Shown: positions 36,537 through 49,896 of the stretch, one piece after another
How the letters are laid out: the number at the start of each line of letters is the position of its first letter
Position numbering within the stretch: the first letter of the stretch is position 1
Notes under the pieces: generated by a model
The model's input: the letters and a program-made list of their open reading frames with translations, nothing else
Database searches by the model: none
What the model was told of the DNA's origin: nothing
Assembly (NCBI RefSeq): GCF_003473485.1
Contig: NC_053046.1
Coordinates: 10,860,001 to 10,924,000 of the forward strand
Direction: 5' to 3'
Origin: Medicago truncatula
Lineage: Eukaryota > Streptophyta > Magnoliopsida > Fabales > Fabaceae
Length of the DNA stretch: 64,000 nucleotides
Made by a program: the position numbers and the translations under genes

Positions 36537-37958
36537 GACAAATTAAGAGTACTCAGAGAGTGAGTGAGGAATTAGGTATATGCAATAATGTTATTTTTTT
36601 TGTTAACAGAAGTTTCGTAGCTAGATCGTAATGAACTCGTGCACAACCAGAAGGAATATTGTAATGTGTAGATAATAAACTAGCTAGAAGCCTTGTGTTG
36701 ACTAAACTAAATTATTTCCCTGCAGAAACTAATTAAACTATACTATATATTTTTGTTGTTCACTGAAACTAATTAGTTTAATATATCACTTGCGCTGCAA
36801 AAAAAAAAACGTGTTTATGATATAAAATTAAGACAATTAAAAAAGAGATAGAGAATATGAAAGTCTATTAATGTATCATTCTCTTTCTTTTAACGTGTGT
36901 TTTTACACCAATTAATATATGAGTTCAATTTATAGTATCCAATTATAGGTCTTAACTTTGTAGGATGCTCTCAAATAGGTCTATGAGTTTATGAATATTT
37001 TAAATAGGTCTCTGACTTAATCGAAATTTATTCTTATTGAAAAGTATAGGGATCAAACTGATAGTAAGTTGTTTAAAATATAAGGACTTAGTTGATAGTT
37101 TAATAGAGCCGGTGAGCTTTCTATAATATTCATAATCTCATAGGCTTATTTAATAGCGACGTAATACAAACTAAAAGACTAATTTGATTGTGTAAGCAAA
37201 CATGTGTTGATATTGTGTTTTTCTTTCCAATTTGTACAACTCATTATATCCATTTTAAAAAGTCAACAATAATTCAATCGAATTATAACATAATTAGACT
37301 TGTGCTGAAGTTGTTTGGAATAAGGTTAAGTTCACAGCAAAAGTAGGTTAATAATTCAATCACGAGTATGATCAAATGAAATGAACTGATTCTGAATGCA
37401 CGAACAATGATCAAAATGGTGCGGATACAAAGGTAGGACTTGAGGTTTAAAACTGCTTTACCCAGTACGAATCAAAACAACTGCTGATAAAATGCCAAAA
37501 CACAAAAACGAGGATACATAAAAACATCGGAATCTAAGTTCCTTCTCTAGGTATCTACATTGTCGGACTTCAAGTGAGCCGAACGCTGAATCCCAACCAT
37601 GGTTCTCTCTAGGCTCTAAAGCATATCTTCTATGTACTCACCCATGTAAGTGAGTTATAAACAATGTTTAGTTCACATTTTTGGTAGGAAAGATATAAAT
37701 TGATGTACTACTTGATTCATATTTAATAATAACTTATTTAAAAAATTTTTTTTTTTTTTTGTTACAACTTATTTAAAATATATGATTTATTAAATTTAAG
37801 TATTTGTATTATGAGGGAATCTTCTTTTTTTTTTCCGAAAAGTTTTCTTCGATTGCTTGGGTCCTTCTTGAGGCGTTATTAGGCACCAAATGTGTACATC
37901 TTCCCCAGTTGAGATTCGAACTTGGCGAAGTTAATTAAAGTCTACACATAATTCTTTT
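36537..37958. other. Upstream region of array unit 1
   Basis: The first 350 bases are related to the promoters of copies 1 and 7. Beyond that is AT-rich DNA present identically in the other units. It has no coding sequence. Homopolymer A/T runs near 37740-37760 differ in length between units. Confidence 0.5.
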
Positions 37959-38393
37959 CAGGGGCGGATCTGCTTAAGGCAGGGTGTGGCAATAGCCACA
38001 CCAGCCAGCCCAATTTGTTTTAAAAAATTATATTTCTTCATAAGAAACACACTCAGCCCAACCCAATACTACCAACAGCCTACCTTTTCCTTACCAATAC
38101 CAAAACACACACCAAACATATTTATTTCTTTCTTCCAAATTTCCTCTAAGATTTCTCTCACCCTTCTTTCCTCTCCTTATGACCTCACCCTCACCTCTCG
38201 TCTCAACCAAGTTTTAACATTTTCGTCTCTTGACGCACCGCCTCACTCTTTCTTTGTTATTAACATTTAGATTGAAATTGAAATTGAATGGTTTCTAATC
38301 TCATTTATTCGAAATTGAATGGTTTATGATGTCTCTTAGTTATTGGGCAAAAAAATTAGCCTCACTGATTTTTTATGTCCAGATCCGCCCCTG
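37959..38393. mobile_element. hAT-type MITE, array unit 1
   Basis: The ends CAGGGGCGGATCTG and CAGATCCGCCCCTG are inverted repeats of hAT style. The right flank is ATTCTTGT (38394-38401). The left flank here is ATTCTTTT (37951-37958); in the other three units it is ATTCTTGT, so the 8-bp duplication has changed in this unit only. The element is 435 bp. The 94-residue open frame inside it (37986-38270) looks like chance. Confidence 0.88.
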
Positions 38394-38895
38394 ATTCTTG
38401 TGGGTGCGAATGAATCAATTTATTAGTTATGAAAAATAATTTGGAAATATGATGAACTTTTACTTTCCTTTCAAAATAAAATGATGAACTTTTTCTACCT
38501 TTTTTTTTTGTTGAGAATATTGTTGTACTTTTACTTGTAGAATAATTTTAACCAGTTTATTTATTTCACTTGATATCACATTTAATTTCAATGCCCCATT
38601 AAAATATATGTTTGCCATTTTAATTTTACGAAACATAACTTAGCACGTACTCCCTCAAGTCTTTTTTATTCATCGTTTTTGTCGGTATTTTTTTTTTCTC
38701 TTACTTATTTATCTTTTTCAAAGTTAATGCAATATTAGTTATTATTTTATCAATAATACCCTTTAGTATTTATTGAAATATGGAAATAAGTAAAATGAGA
38801 TAATAGATACTCAAGAGTGATATTGAAAAAATATAAATAATTCTATCAGAAATAATAAAATATATTGTCTTTTTTCTTCTTCTTTTCTTCTTAAT

Positions 38896-39184
38896 TTGGA
38901 ACAAAAATTTATTGATCTTCTTGTTTGTGTAAATAAACCTAAAATGAAGTTGAATTGCTTGGATTCATTATCGCTTTGGATTGAGGGAGATTCTTCTAGC
39001 GCGCTTCTTGCGTTAAAAAAATCAGAATTGGTTCCTTGTATTTTGCGTAATAGATGGCATAATTATTTCACTTTGGATCTTCACGTTCTTTCTTCTCATA
39101 TTTTTGGTGGGATGCTATGCCTGATTTTACTAGGGAAGATATCTTTAGGGACAAATATGGCATGCCATATTATCATTTTCCTTA
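38896..39184 (+). pseudogene. LINE RNase H-like 3' fragment, unit 1/2 boundary
   Basis: The translation LWIEGDSSSALLALKKS followed by LRNRWHNYF resembles the RNase H-like end of plant L1-type retroelements. The frame changes near 39100, where the usual His-Ile-Phe-Arg-Glu-Gly-Asn segment is lost. It then continues as WWDAMPDFTREDIFRDKYG to a stop at 39184. The fragment runs without a break across the unit boundary at 39151. Confidence 0.65.
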
Positions 39185-39760
39185 ATTTTGCATGATTTTC
39201 ATCTTTTCTTTCTCCGTTGTTTTTTAGAGGGTTTTGGTTTGGTCCCCTCCTCTCTTGTACATATTTTCCCTTTTTTTCTAATAAATTTATATGAGTGAGT
39301 GGCAGAGGATGGGGGTTTCTTGGGGGTACCGACCTAGTCGGGATGTGTAAGCTTCTCTTTGGTGTCTTCCACACTCTTAGATCAAAACATAAAATGACAA
39401 CAAAAAATAAACGAAATAATTTGTCAACTATAAACAACAAAGCAACAACATAATTAAAAATATAATCAAAATCTCATACCAATACTATGATAATAGCACG
39501 ACTTTGCTCTTTAGATGAGAACTGACACATACTAAAATACTAAAAATATTTTTTCTTTCTAAAATGAAAATAAAAGAATCAAACTAAGTCCTCTATAATT
39601 TCTTCTGTACAAACTTTGGAAAGATATGATCCCGTCACATGGTGTTTACAAAAACAAAGTATAGTTTGCGGGCTATGTCTTCATCCTCCTACATTGAAGT
39701 TTCTTTTATTTTTCTTGATGATACATGCATGGTTATTTACCTCACAATTGTGGTATTGTC

Positions 39761-41491
39761 TCATGAAGCAACTTTGGTGACATCTTTATTCGATCTGTTG
39801 TATTTCATGTGGCTTTTAATAAGCTGCCCGGCTGCAATTGCAGACATGAGTGAGAGCTCTCCTGCAAGGACTGAACCAGCTACTATAGTTGCCAGTTGCC
39901 TGGAATTTGCTCCTGGAGTCTCTTTACTAGCTCCTTTAACACCAAGTAAATTTAGACAAGCTGATTGCGACGCAAGTTGTGTGCCCCCTCCTACTGTGCC
40001 CACCTCAATGGAAGGCATAGTGACTGAGATATGAAGGTCCTTTCCGTCATTCACGGCTTCCATCATGGTCATACAGTGAGAACTTTCAACATTCTGAGCA
40101 GGATCTTGTCCTGTAGCCAAGTAAATTGCAGAAACAATATTACTAGCATGTGCATTAAAGCCGCCAAGAGCACCAGCCATGGCTGAACCGGTAAGGTTTT
40201 TTAGCATGTTAAGCTCAACCAAAGACTCCACACTAGTCTTCAGCACTTTCTTCACCACATCTTCCTTAATTACAGCCTCACACACCACTGATTTCCCTCT
40301 CCCTTCAATCCAGTTCACTGCCGCAGCTTTCTTGTCCGAACAAAAATTTCCAGATATACCAATAACATCCATATCGGGAAAATCGGTTTGAAGAAAATCA
40401 AGTACGTTTTGTACACCTTTCGATACCATGTTCATCCCCATTGCATCACCCGTTGAACAAGTGAACCTAGTGTATAAATTCTTTCCAGCCATAGTAGCTT
40501 TAATACTCTGTAGTCTTGCAAATCTACTTGACCTAAATAAATATCGCAGAGAAAATCAATCACTTATCCAAATGAGTAATTTCAACAAAATTTATAGTGA
40601 AACAGAAGAAAGTTCAAAATTGAAAATTACTTACTTGTTGAAAGTGTGAGAGAGGGAATCAAAATTTTGAGGATCTTCTAAAAAGAATTTCAACTGAGAA
40701 GCTCTTTTGGCGGAGTTGAATCTTACGACTGGGGCTCGGGTCATTCCGTCACGGAGGACAACGGCGGAAGCACCACCGGAAACATAAATAGCTTTACAGC
40801 CTCTATTGGTGCTTGCAACCAAACAACCTTCGGTTGTTGCCATGGGCACCGTGTACTCATTCCCGTCGAGCAACAAAGGACCGGCAACACCCACCGGAAT
40901 CTGAACAAACCCTATGGGCATCTCGCAACACTGTCCTAATATAGAATCGTAATCAAAACCTTCCATCGGTAAACCTTCAAGTGACCTTCCGGTAACTCTC
41001 TCCACGGCTTGGTTCCTAATATTTGCTGCACGTCGGCAATCTCCAAGCTTGGATTCAAGCGAGTAAGATGGAATTGATCCTGACACCACTGCACTGACAA
41101 CCTCCTCGTCTTCCATGGACATAACTTTTTGGTCGGAGATTTTGGGTGGAGGTAACGTAGGTAGCTTCTTCGGCAAGACTCCTTGAGTGGTTTTTGCAGC
41201 AATGTCTTCTTCTTCTTCATCGTAATGAAGGATGAAGGCAATGCCGAAGAAAGTGATAAGGTAGACAAAGGAAGCGATGAGGGAAACAAGAGCGAGAATC
41301 TCAGAGATTGTGAGGACGTGGAGAGGTGTAGAGGTTCGGATCTTTTCACGCCACCTGTTGAGAAGAAAGTAGGCGACGGAGAAGAAGAGACCAAAGAAAA
41401 CAACATTTGTTAAGTACAGTATTGACTGTGAATCCTCCTGCTTCTTTTGGTTCTTCTTCTCATTTTTGCTTATTTTCTGCTGAACGCCCAT
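39761..41491 (-). CDS. HMGR: HMG-CoA reductase, copy 3 (array unit 2)
   Basis: Exons 41491-40635 and 40532-39761 give 542 residues. The protein is identical to copy 2 except for Ile in place of Val at residue 524, three residues before catalytic His527. This is the only amino-acid change seen among the five array copies. Intron, 5' leader and 3' flank match the array type. Confidence 0.95.
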
Positions 41492-41597
41492 TTCTCTGAT
41501 TTGAAAAAGAAAAGAAAGAAAGGAGTTCAGTTCAGTTTAGGGGATGATTGATGATGGGTAATACTAATTGCTTGAAAATGATTTTCAATGTTATTAT

Positions 41598-41605
41598 TAT
41601 TTATA
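41598..41605 (-). promoter_or_regulatory. TATA box of HMGR copy 3
   Basis: TATAAATA on the minus strand, 107 bases before the ATG. The surrounding promoter looks identical to that of copy 2. Confidence 0.65.
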
Positions 41606-43027
41606 GACAAATTAAGAGTACTCAGAGAGTGAGTGAGGAATTAGGTATATGCAATAATGTTATTTTTTTTGTTAACAGAAGTTTCGTAGCTAGATCGTAA
41701 TGAACTCGTGCACAACCAGAAGGAATATTGTAATGTGTAGATAATAAACTAGCTAGAAGCCTTGTGTTGACTAAACTAAATTATTTCCCTGCAGAAACTA
41801 ATTAAACTATACTATATATTTTTGTTGTTCACTGAAACTAATTAGTTTAATATATCACTTGCGCTGCAAAAAAAAAAACGTGTTTATGATATAAAATTAA
41901 GACAATTAAAAAAGAGATAGAGAATATGAAAGTCTATTAATGTATCATTCTCTTTCTTTTAACGTGTGTTTTTACACCAATTAATATATGAGTTCAATTT
42001 ATAGTATCCAATTATAGGTCTTAACTTTGTAGGATGCTCTCAAATAGGTCTATGAGTTTATGAATATTTTAAATAGGTCTCTGACTTAATCGAAATTTAT
42101 TCTTATTGAAAAGTATAGGGATCAAACTGATAGTAAGTTGTTTAAAATATAAGGACTTAGTTGATAGTTTAATAGAGCCGGTGAGCTTTCTATAATATTC
42201 ATAATCTCATAGGCTTATTTAATAGCGACGTAATACAAACTAAAAGACTAATTTGATTGTGTAAGCAAACATGTGTTGATATTGTGTTTTTCTTTCCAAT
42301 TTGTACAACTCATTATATCCATTTTAAAAAGTCAACAATAATTCAATCGAATTATAACATAATTAGACTTGTGCTGAAGTTGTTTGGAATAAGGTTAAGT
42401 TCACAGCAAAAGTAGGTTAATAATTCAATCACGAGTATGATCAAATGAAATGAACTGATTCTGAATGCACGAACAATGATCAAAATGGTGCGGATACAAA
42501 GGTAGGACTTGAGGTTTAAAACTGCTTTACCCAGTACGAATCAAAACAACTGCTGATAAAATGCCAAAACACAAAAACGAGGATACATAAAAACATCGGA
42601 ATCTAAGTTCCTTCTCTAGGTATCTACATTGTCGGACTTCAAGTGAGCCGAACGCTGAATCCCAACCATGGTTCTCTCTAGGCTCTAAAGCATATCTTCT
42701 ATGTACTCACCCATGTAAGTGAGTTATAAACAATGTTTAGTTCACATTTTTGGTAGGAAAGATATAAATTGATGTACTACTTGATTCATATTTAATAATA
42801 ACTTATTTAAAAAAAAAATTTTTTTTTTTGTTACAACTTATTTAAAATATATGATTTATTAAATTTAAGTATTTGTATTATGAGGGAATCTTCTTTTTTT
42901 TTTCCGAAAAGTTTTCTTCGATTGCTTGGGTCCTTCTTGAGGCGTTATTAGGCACCAAATGTGTACATCTTCCCCAGTTGAGATTCGAACTTGGCGAAGT
43001 TAATTAAAGTCTACACATAATTCTTGT

Positions 43028-43462
43028 CAGGGGCGGATCTGCTTAAGGCAGGGTGTGGCAATAGCCACACCAGCCAGCCCAATTTGTTTTAAAAAATTAT
43101 ATTTCTTCATAAGAAACACACTCAGCCCAACCCAATACTACCAACAGCCTACCTTTTCCTTACCAATACCAAAACACACACCAAACATATTTATTTCTTT
43201 CTTCCAAATTTCCTCTAAGATTTCTCTCACCCTTCTTTCCTCTCCTTATGACCTCACCCTCACCTCTCGTCTCAACCAAGTTTTAACATTTTCGTCTCTT
43301 GACGCACCGCCTCACTCTTTCTTTGTTATTAACATTTAGATTGAAATTGAAATTGAATGGTTTCTAATCTCATTTATTCGAAATTGAATGGTTTATGATG
43401 TCTCTTAGTTATTGGGCAAAAAAATTAGCCTCACTGATTTTTTATGTCCAGATCCGCCCCTG
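43028..43462. mobile_element. hAT-type MITE, array unit 2
   Basis: Same element as at 37959, here with a perfect ATTCTTGT duplication on both sides (43020-43027 and 43463-43470). Confidence 0.88.
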
Positions 43463-43963
43463 ATTCTTGTGGGTGCGAATGAATCAATTTATTAGTTATG
43501 AAAAATAATTTGGAAATATGATGAACTTTTACTTTCCTTTCAAAATAAAATGATGAACTTTTTCTACCTTTTTTTTTGTTGAGAATATTGTTGTACTTTT
43601 ACTTGTAGAATAATTTTAACCAGTTTATTTATTTCACTTGATATCACATTTAATTTCAATGCCCCATTAAAATATATGTTTGCCATTTTAATTTTACGAA
43701 ACATAACTTAGCACGTACTCCCTCAAGTCTTTTTTATTCATCGTTTTTGTCGGTATTTTTTTTTTCTCTTACTTATTTATCTTTTTCAAAGTTAATGCAA
43801 TATTAGTTATTATTTTATCAATAATACCCTTTAGTATTTATTGAAATATGGAAATAAGTAAAATGAGATAATAGATACTCAAGAGTGATATTGAAAAAAT
43901 ATAAATAATTCTATCAGAAATAATAAAATATATTGTCTTTTTTCTTCTTCTTTTCTTCTTAAT

Positions 43964-44252
43964 TTGGAACAAAAATTTATTGATCTTCTTGTTTGTGTAA
44001 ATAAACCTAAAATGAAGTTGAATTGCTTGGATTCATTATCGCTTTGGATTGAGGGAGATTCTTCTAGCGCGCTTCTTGCGTTAAAAAAATCAGAATTGGT
44101 TCCTTGTATTTTGCGTAATAGATGGCATAATTATTTCACTTTGGATCTTCACGTTCTTTCTTCTCATATTTTTGGTGGGATGCTATGCCTGATTTTACTA
44201 GGGAAGATATCTTTAGGGACAAATATGGCATGCCATATTATCATTTTCCTTA
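43964..44252 (+). pseudogene. LINE RNase H-like 3' fragment, unit 2/3 boundary
   Basis: Copy of the fragment at 38896 with the same internal frame change. It crosses the unit boundary at 44220 without interruption. Confidence 0.65.
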
Positions 44253-44828
44253 ATTTTGCATGATTTTCATCTTTTCTTTCTCCGTTGTTTTTTAGAGGGT
44301 TTTGGTTTGGTCCCCTCCTCTCTTGTACATATTTTCCCTTTTTTTCTAATAAATTTATATGAGTGAGTGGCAGAGGATGGGGGTTTCTTGGGGGTACCGA
44401 CCTAGTCGGGATGTGTAAGCTTCTCTTTGGTGTCTTCCACACTCTTAGATCAAAACATAAAATGACAACAAAAAATAAACGAAATAATTTGTCAACTATA
44501 AACAACAAAGCAACAACATAATTAAAAATATAATCAAAATCTCATACCAATACTATGATAATAGCACGACTTTGCTCTTTAGATGAGAACTGACACATAC
44601 TAAAATACTAAAAATATTTTTTCTTTCTAAAATGAAAATAAAAGAATCAAACTAAGTCCTCTATAATTTCTTATGTACAAACTTTGGAAAGATATGATCC
44701 CGTCACATGGTGTTTACAAAAACAAAGTATAGTTTGCGGGCTATGTCTTCATCCTCCTACATTGAAGTTTCTTTTATTTTTCTTGATGATACATGCATGG
44801 TTATTTACCTCACAATTGTGGTATTGTC

Positions 44829-46559
44829 TCATGAAGCAACTTTGGTGACATCTTTATTCGATCTGTTGTATTTCATGTGGCTTTTAACAAGCTGCCCGGC
44901 TGCAATTGCAGACATGAGTGAGAGCTCTCCTGCAAGGACTGAACCAGCTACTATAGTTGCCAGTTGCCTGGAATTTGCTCCTGGAGTCTCTTTACTAGCT
45001 CCTTTAACACCAAGTAAATTTAGACAAGCTGATTGCGACGCAAGTTGTGTGCCCCCTCCTACTGTGCCCACCTCAATGGAAGGCATAGTGACTGAGATAT
45101 GAAGGTCCTTTCCGTCATTCACGGCTTCCATCATGGTCATACAGTGAGAACTTTCAACATTCTGAGCAGGATCTTGTCCTGTAGCCAAGTAAATTGCAGA
45201 AACAATATTACTAGCATGTGCATTAAAGCCGCCAAGAGCACCAGCCATGGCTGAACCGGTAAGGTTTTTTAGCATGTTAAGCTCAACCAAAGACTCCACA
45301 CTAGTCTTCAGCACTTTCTTCACCACATCTTCCTTAATTACAGCCTCACACACCACTGATTTCCCTCTCCCTTCAATCCAGTTCACTGCCGCAGCTTTCT
45401 TGTCCGAACAAAAATTTCCAGATATACCAATAACATCCATATCGGGAAAATCGGTTTGAAGAAAATCAAGTACGTTTTGTACACCTTTCGATACCATGTT
45501 CATCCCCATTGCATCACCCGTTGAACAAGTGAACCTAGTGTATAAATTCTTTCCAGCCATAGTAGCTTTAATACTCTGTAGTCTTGCAAATCTACTTGAC
45601 CTAAATAAATATCGCAGAGAAAATCAATCACTTATCCAAATGAGTAATTTCAACAAAATTTATAGTGAAACAGAAGAAAGTTCAAAATTGAAAATTACTT
45701 ACTTGTTGAAAGTGTGAGAGAGGGAATCAAAATTTTGAGGATCTTCTAAAAAGAATTTCAACTGAGAAGCTCTTTTGGCGGAGTTGAATCTTACGACTGG
45801 GGCTCGGGTCATTCCGTCACGGAGGACAACGGCGGAAGCACCACCGGAAACATAAATAGCTTTACAGCCTCTATTGGTGCTTGCAACCAAACAACCTTCG
45901 GTTGTTGCCATGGGCACCGTGTACTCATTCCCGTCGAGCAACAAAGGACCGGCAACACCCACCGGAATCTGAACAAACCCTATGGGCATCTCGCAACACT
46001 GTCCTAATATAGAATCGTAATCAAAACCTTCCATCGGTAAACCTTCAAGTGACCTTCCGGTAACTCTCTCCACGGCTTGGTTCCTAATATTTGCTGCACG
46101 TCGGCAATCTCCAAGCTTGGATTCAAGCGAGTAAGATGGAATTGATCCTGACACCACTGCACTGACAACCTCCTCGTCTTCCATGGACATAACTTTTTGG
46201 TCGGAGATTTTGGGTGGAGGTAACGTAGGTAGCTTCTTCGGCAAGACTCCTTGAGTGGTTTTTGCAGCAATGTCTTCTTCTTCTTCATCGTAATGAAGGA
46301 TGAAGGCAATGCCGAAGAAAGTGATAAGGTAGACAAAGGAAGCGATGAGGGAAACAAGAGCGAGAATCTCAGAGATTGTGAGGACGTGGAGAGGTGTAGA
46401 GGTTCGGATCTTTTCACGCCACCTGTTGAGAAGAAAGTAGGCGACGGAGAAGAAGAGACCAAAGAAAACAACATTTGTTAAGTACAGTATTGACTGTGAA
46501 TCCTCCTGCTTCTTTTGGTTCTTCTTCTCATTTTTGCTTATTTTCTGCTGAACGCCCAT
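44829..46559 (-). CDS. HMGR: HMG-CoA reductase, copy 4 (array unit 3)
   Basis: Exons 46559-45703 and 45600-44829 give 542 residues with the same translation as copy 2. A base change in the 3' flank (TTCTTATGTAC near 44670, where other units read TTCTTCTGTAC) is a possible marker for this unit. Confidence 0.95.
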
Positions 46560-46665
46560 TTCTCTGATTTGAAAAAGAAAAGAAAGAAAGGAGTTCAGTT
46601 CAGTTTAGGGGATGATTGATGATGGGTAATACTAATTGCTTGAAAATGATTTTCAATGTTATTAT

Positions 46666-46673
46666 TATTTATA
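46666..46673 (-). promoter_or_regulatory. TATA box of HMGR copy 4
   Basis: TATAAATA on the minus strand, 107 bases before the ATG, in an array-type promoter. Confidence 0.65.
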
Positions 46674-48094
46674 GACAAATTAAGAGTACTCAGAGAGTGA
46701 GTGAGGAATTAGGTATATGCAATAATGTTATTTTTTTTGTTAACAGAAGTTTCGTAGCTAGATCGTAATGAACTCGTGCACAACCAGAAGGAATATTGTA
46801 ATGTGTAGATAATAAACTAGCTAGAAGCCTTGTGTTGACTAAACTAAATTATTTCCCTGCAGAAACTAATTAAACTATACTATATATTTTTGTTGTTCAC
46901 TGAAACTAATTAGTTTAATATATCACTTGCGCTGCAAAAAAAAAAACGTGTTTATGATATAAAATTAAGACAATTAAAAAAGAGATAGAGAATATGAAAG
47001 TCTATTAATGTATCATTCTCTTTCTTTTAACGTGTGTTTTTACACCAATTAATATATGAGTTCAATTTATAGTATCCAATTATAGGTCTTAACTTTGTAG
47101 GATGCTCTCAAATAGGTCTATGAGTTTATGAATATTTTAAATAGGTCTCTGACTTAATCGAAATTTATTCTTATTGAAAAGTATAGGGATCAAACTGATA
47201 GTAAGTTGTTTAAAATATAAGGACTTAGTTGATAGTTTAATAGAGCCGGTGAGCTTTCTATAATATTCATAATCTCATAGGCTTATTTAATAGTGACGTA
47301 ATACAAACTAAAAGACTAATTTGATTGTGTAAGCAAACATGTGTTGATATTGTGTTTTTCTTTCCAATTTGTACAACTCATTATATCCATTTTAAAAAGT
47401 CAACAATAATTCAATCGAATTATAACATAATTAGACTTGTGCTGAAGTTGTTTGGAATAAGGTTAAGTTCACAGCAAAAGTAGGTTAATAATTCAATCAC
47501 GAGTATGATCAAATGAAATGAACTGATTCTGAATGCACGAACAATGATCAAAATGGTGCGGATACAAAGGTAGGACTTGAGGTTTAAAACTGCTTTACCC
47601 AGTACGAATCAAAACAACTGCTGATAAAATGCCAAAACACAAAAACGAGGATACATAAAAACATCGGAATCTAAGTTCCTTCTCTAGGTATCTACATTGT
47701 CGGACTTCAAGTGAGCCGAACGCTGAATCCCAACCATGGTTCTCTCTAGGCTCTAAAGCATATCTTCTATGTACTCACCCATGTAAGTGAGTTATAAACA
47801 ATGTTTAGTTCACATTTTTGGTAGGAAAGATATAAATTGATGTACTACTTGATTCATATTTAATAATAACTTATTTAAAAAATTTTTTTTTTTTTTTGTT
47901 ACAACTTATTTAAAATATATGATTTATTAAATTTAAGTATTTGTATTATGAGGGAATCTTCTTTTTTTTTCCGAAAAGTTTTCTTCGATTGCTTGGGTCC
48001 TTCTTGAGGCGTTATTAGGCACCAAATGTGTACATCTTCCCCAGTTGAGATTCGAACTTGGCGAAGTTAATTAAAGTCTACACATAATTCTTGT

Positions 48095-48529
48095 CAGGGG
48101 CGGATCTGCTTAAGGCAGGGTGTGGCAATAGCCACACCAGCCAGCCCAATTTGTTTTAAAAAATTATATTTCTTCATAAGAAACACACTCAGCCCAACCC
48201 AATACTACCAACAGCCTACCTTTTCCTTACCAATACCAAAACACACACCAAACATATTTATTTCTTTCTTCCAAATTTCCTCTAAGATTTCTCTCACCCT
48301 TCTTTCCTCTCCTTATGACCTCACCCTCACCTCTCGTCTCAACCAAGTTTTAACATTTTCGTCTCTTGACGCACCGCCTCACTCTTTCTTTGTTATTAAC
48401 ATTTAGATTGAAATTGAAATTGAATGGTTTCTAATCTCATTTATTCGAAATTGAATGGTTTATGATGTCTCTTAGTTATTGGGCAAAAAAATTAGCCTCA
48501 CTGATTTTTTATGTCCAGATCCGCCCCTG
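48095..48529. mobile_element. hAT-type MITE, array unit 3
   Basis: Same 435-bp element, flanked on both sides by ATTCTTGT. Confidence 0.88.
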
Positions 48530-49031
48530 ATTCTTGTGGGTGCGAATGAATCAATTTATTAGTTATGAAAAATAATTTGGAAATATGATGAACTTTTACT
48601 TTCCTTTCAAAATAAAATGATGAACTTTTTCTACCTTTTTTTTTTGTTGAGAATATTGTTGTACTTTTACTTGTAGAATAATTTTAACCAGTTTACTTAT
48701 TTCACTTGATATCACATTTAATTTCAATGCCCCATTAAAATATATGTTTGCCATTTTAATTTTACGAAACATAACTTAGCACGTACTCCCTCAAGTCTTT
48801 TTTATTCATCGTTTTTGTCGGTATTTTTTTTTTCTCTTACTTATTTATCTTTTTCAAAGTTAATGCAATATTAGTTATTATTTTATCAATAATACCCTTT
48901 AGTATTTATTGAAATATGGAAATAAGTAAAATGAGATAATAGATACTCAAGAGTGATATTGAAAAAATATAAATAATTCTATCAGAAATAATAAAATATA
49001 TTGTCTTTTTTCTTCTTCTTTTCTTCTTAAT

Positions 49032-49320
49032 TTGGAACAAAAATTTATTGATCTTCTTGTTTGTGTAAATAAACCTAAAATGAAGTTGAATTGCTTGGAT
49101 TCATTATCGCTTTGGATTGAGGGAGATTCTTCTAGCGCGCTTCTTGCGTTAAAAAAATCAGAATTGGTTCCTTGTATTTTGCGTAATAGATGGCATAATT
49201 ATTTCACTTTGGATCTTCACGTTCTTTCTTCTCATATTTTTGGTGGGATGCTATGCCTGATTTTACTAGGGAAGATATCTTTAGGGACAAATATGGCATG
49301 CCATATTATCATTTTCCTTA
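49032..49320 (+). pseudogene. LINE RNase H-like 3' fragment, unit 3/4 boundary
   Basis: Same fragment and same defect as in the other units; it spans the unit boundary at 49288. Confidence 0.65.
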
Positions 49321-49896
49321 ATTTTGCATGATTTTCATCTTTTCTTTCTCCGTTGTTTTTTAGAGGGTTTTGGTTTGGTCCCCTCCTCTCTTGTACATAT
49401 TTTCCCTTTTTTTCTAATAAATTTATATGAGTGAGTGGCAGAGGATGGGGGTTTCTTGGGGGTACCGACCTAGTCGGGATGTGTAAGCTTCTCTTTGGTG
49501 TCTTCCACACTCTTAGATCAAAACATAAAATGACAACAAAAAATAAACGAAATAATTTGTCAACTATAAACAACAAAGCAACAACATAATTAAAAATATA
49601 ATCAAAATCTCATACCAATACTATGATAATAGCACGACTTTGCTCTTTAGATGAGAACTGACACATACTAAAATACTAAAAATATTTTTTCTTTCTAAAA
49701 TGAAAATAAAAGAATCAAACTAAGTCCTCTATAATTTCTTCTGTACAAACTTTGGAAAGATATGATCCCGTCACATGGTGTTTACAAAAACAAAGTATAG
49801 TTTGCGGGCTATGTCTTCATCCTCCTACATTGAAGTTTCTTTTATTTTTCTTGATGATACATGCATGGTTATTTACCTCACAATTGTGGTATTGTC

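Noticed and set aside
37986-38270. 94-residue open frame repeated in four array units
   Set aside because: It lies wholly inside the hAT-type MITE, its translation is low-complexity, and it is repeated only because the unit is repeated.
38646-38700. Stowaway-like end (CTCCCTCAAGTC) in each array unit
   Set aside because: Only one terminal repeat could be found, so no element with two ends can be supported.
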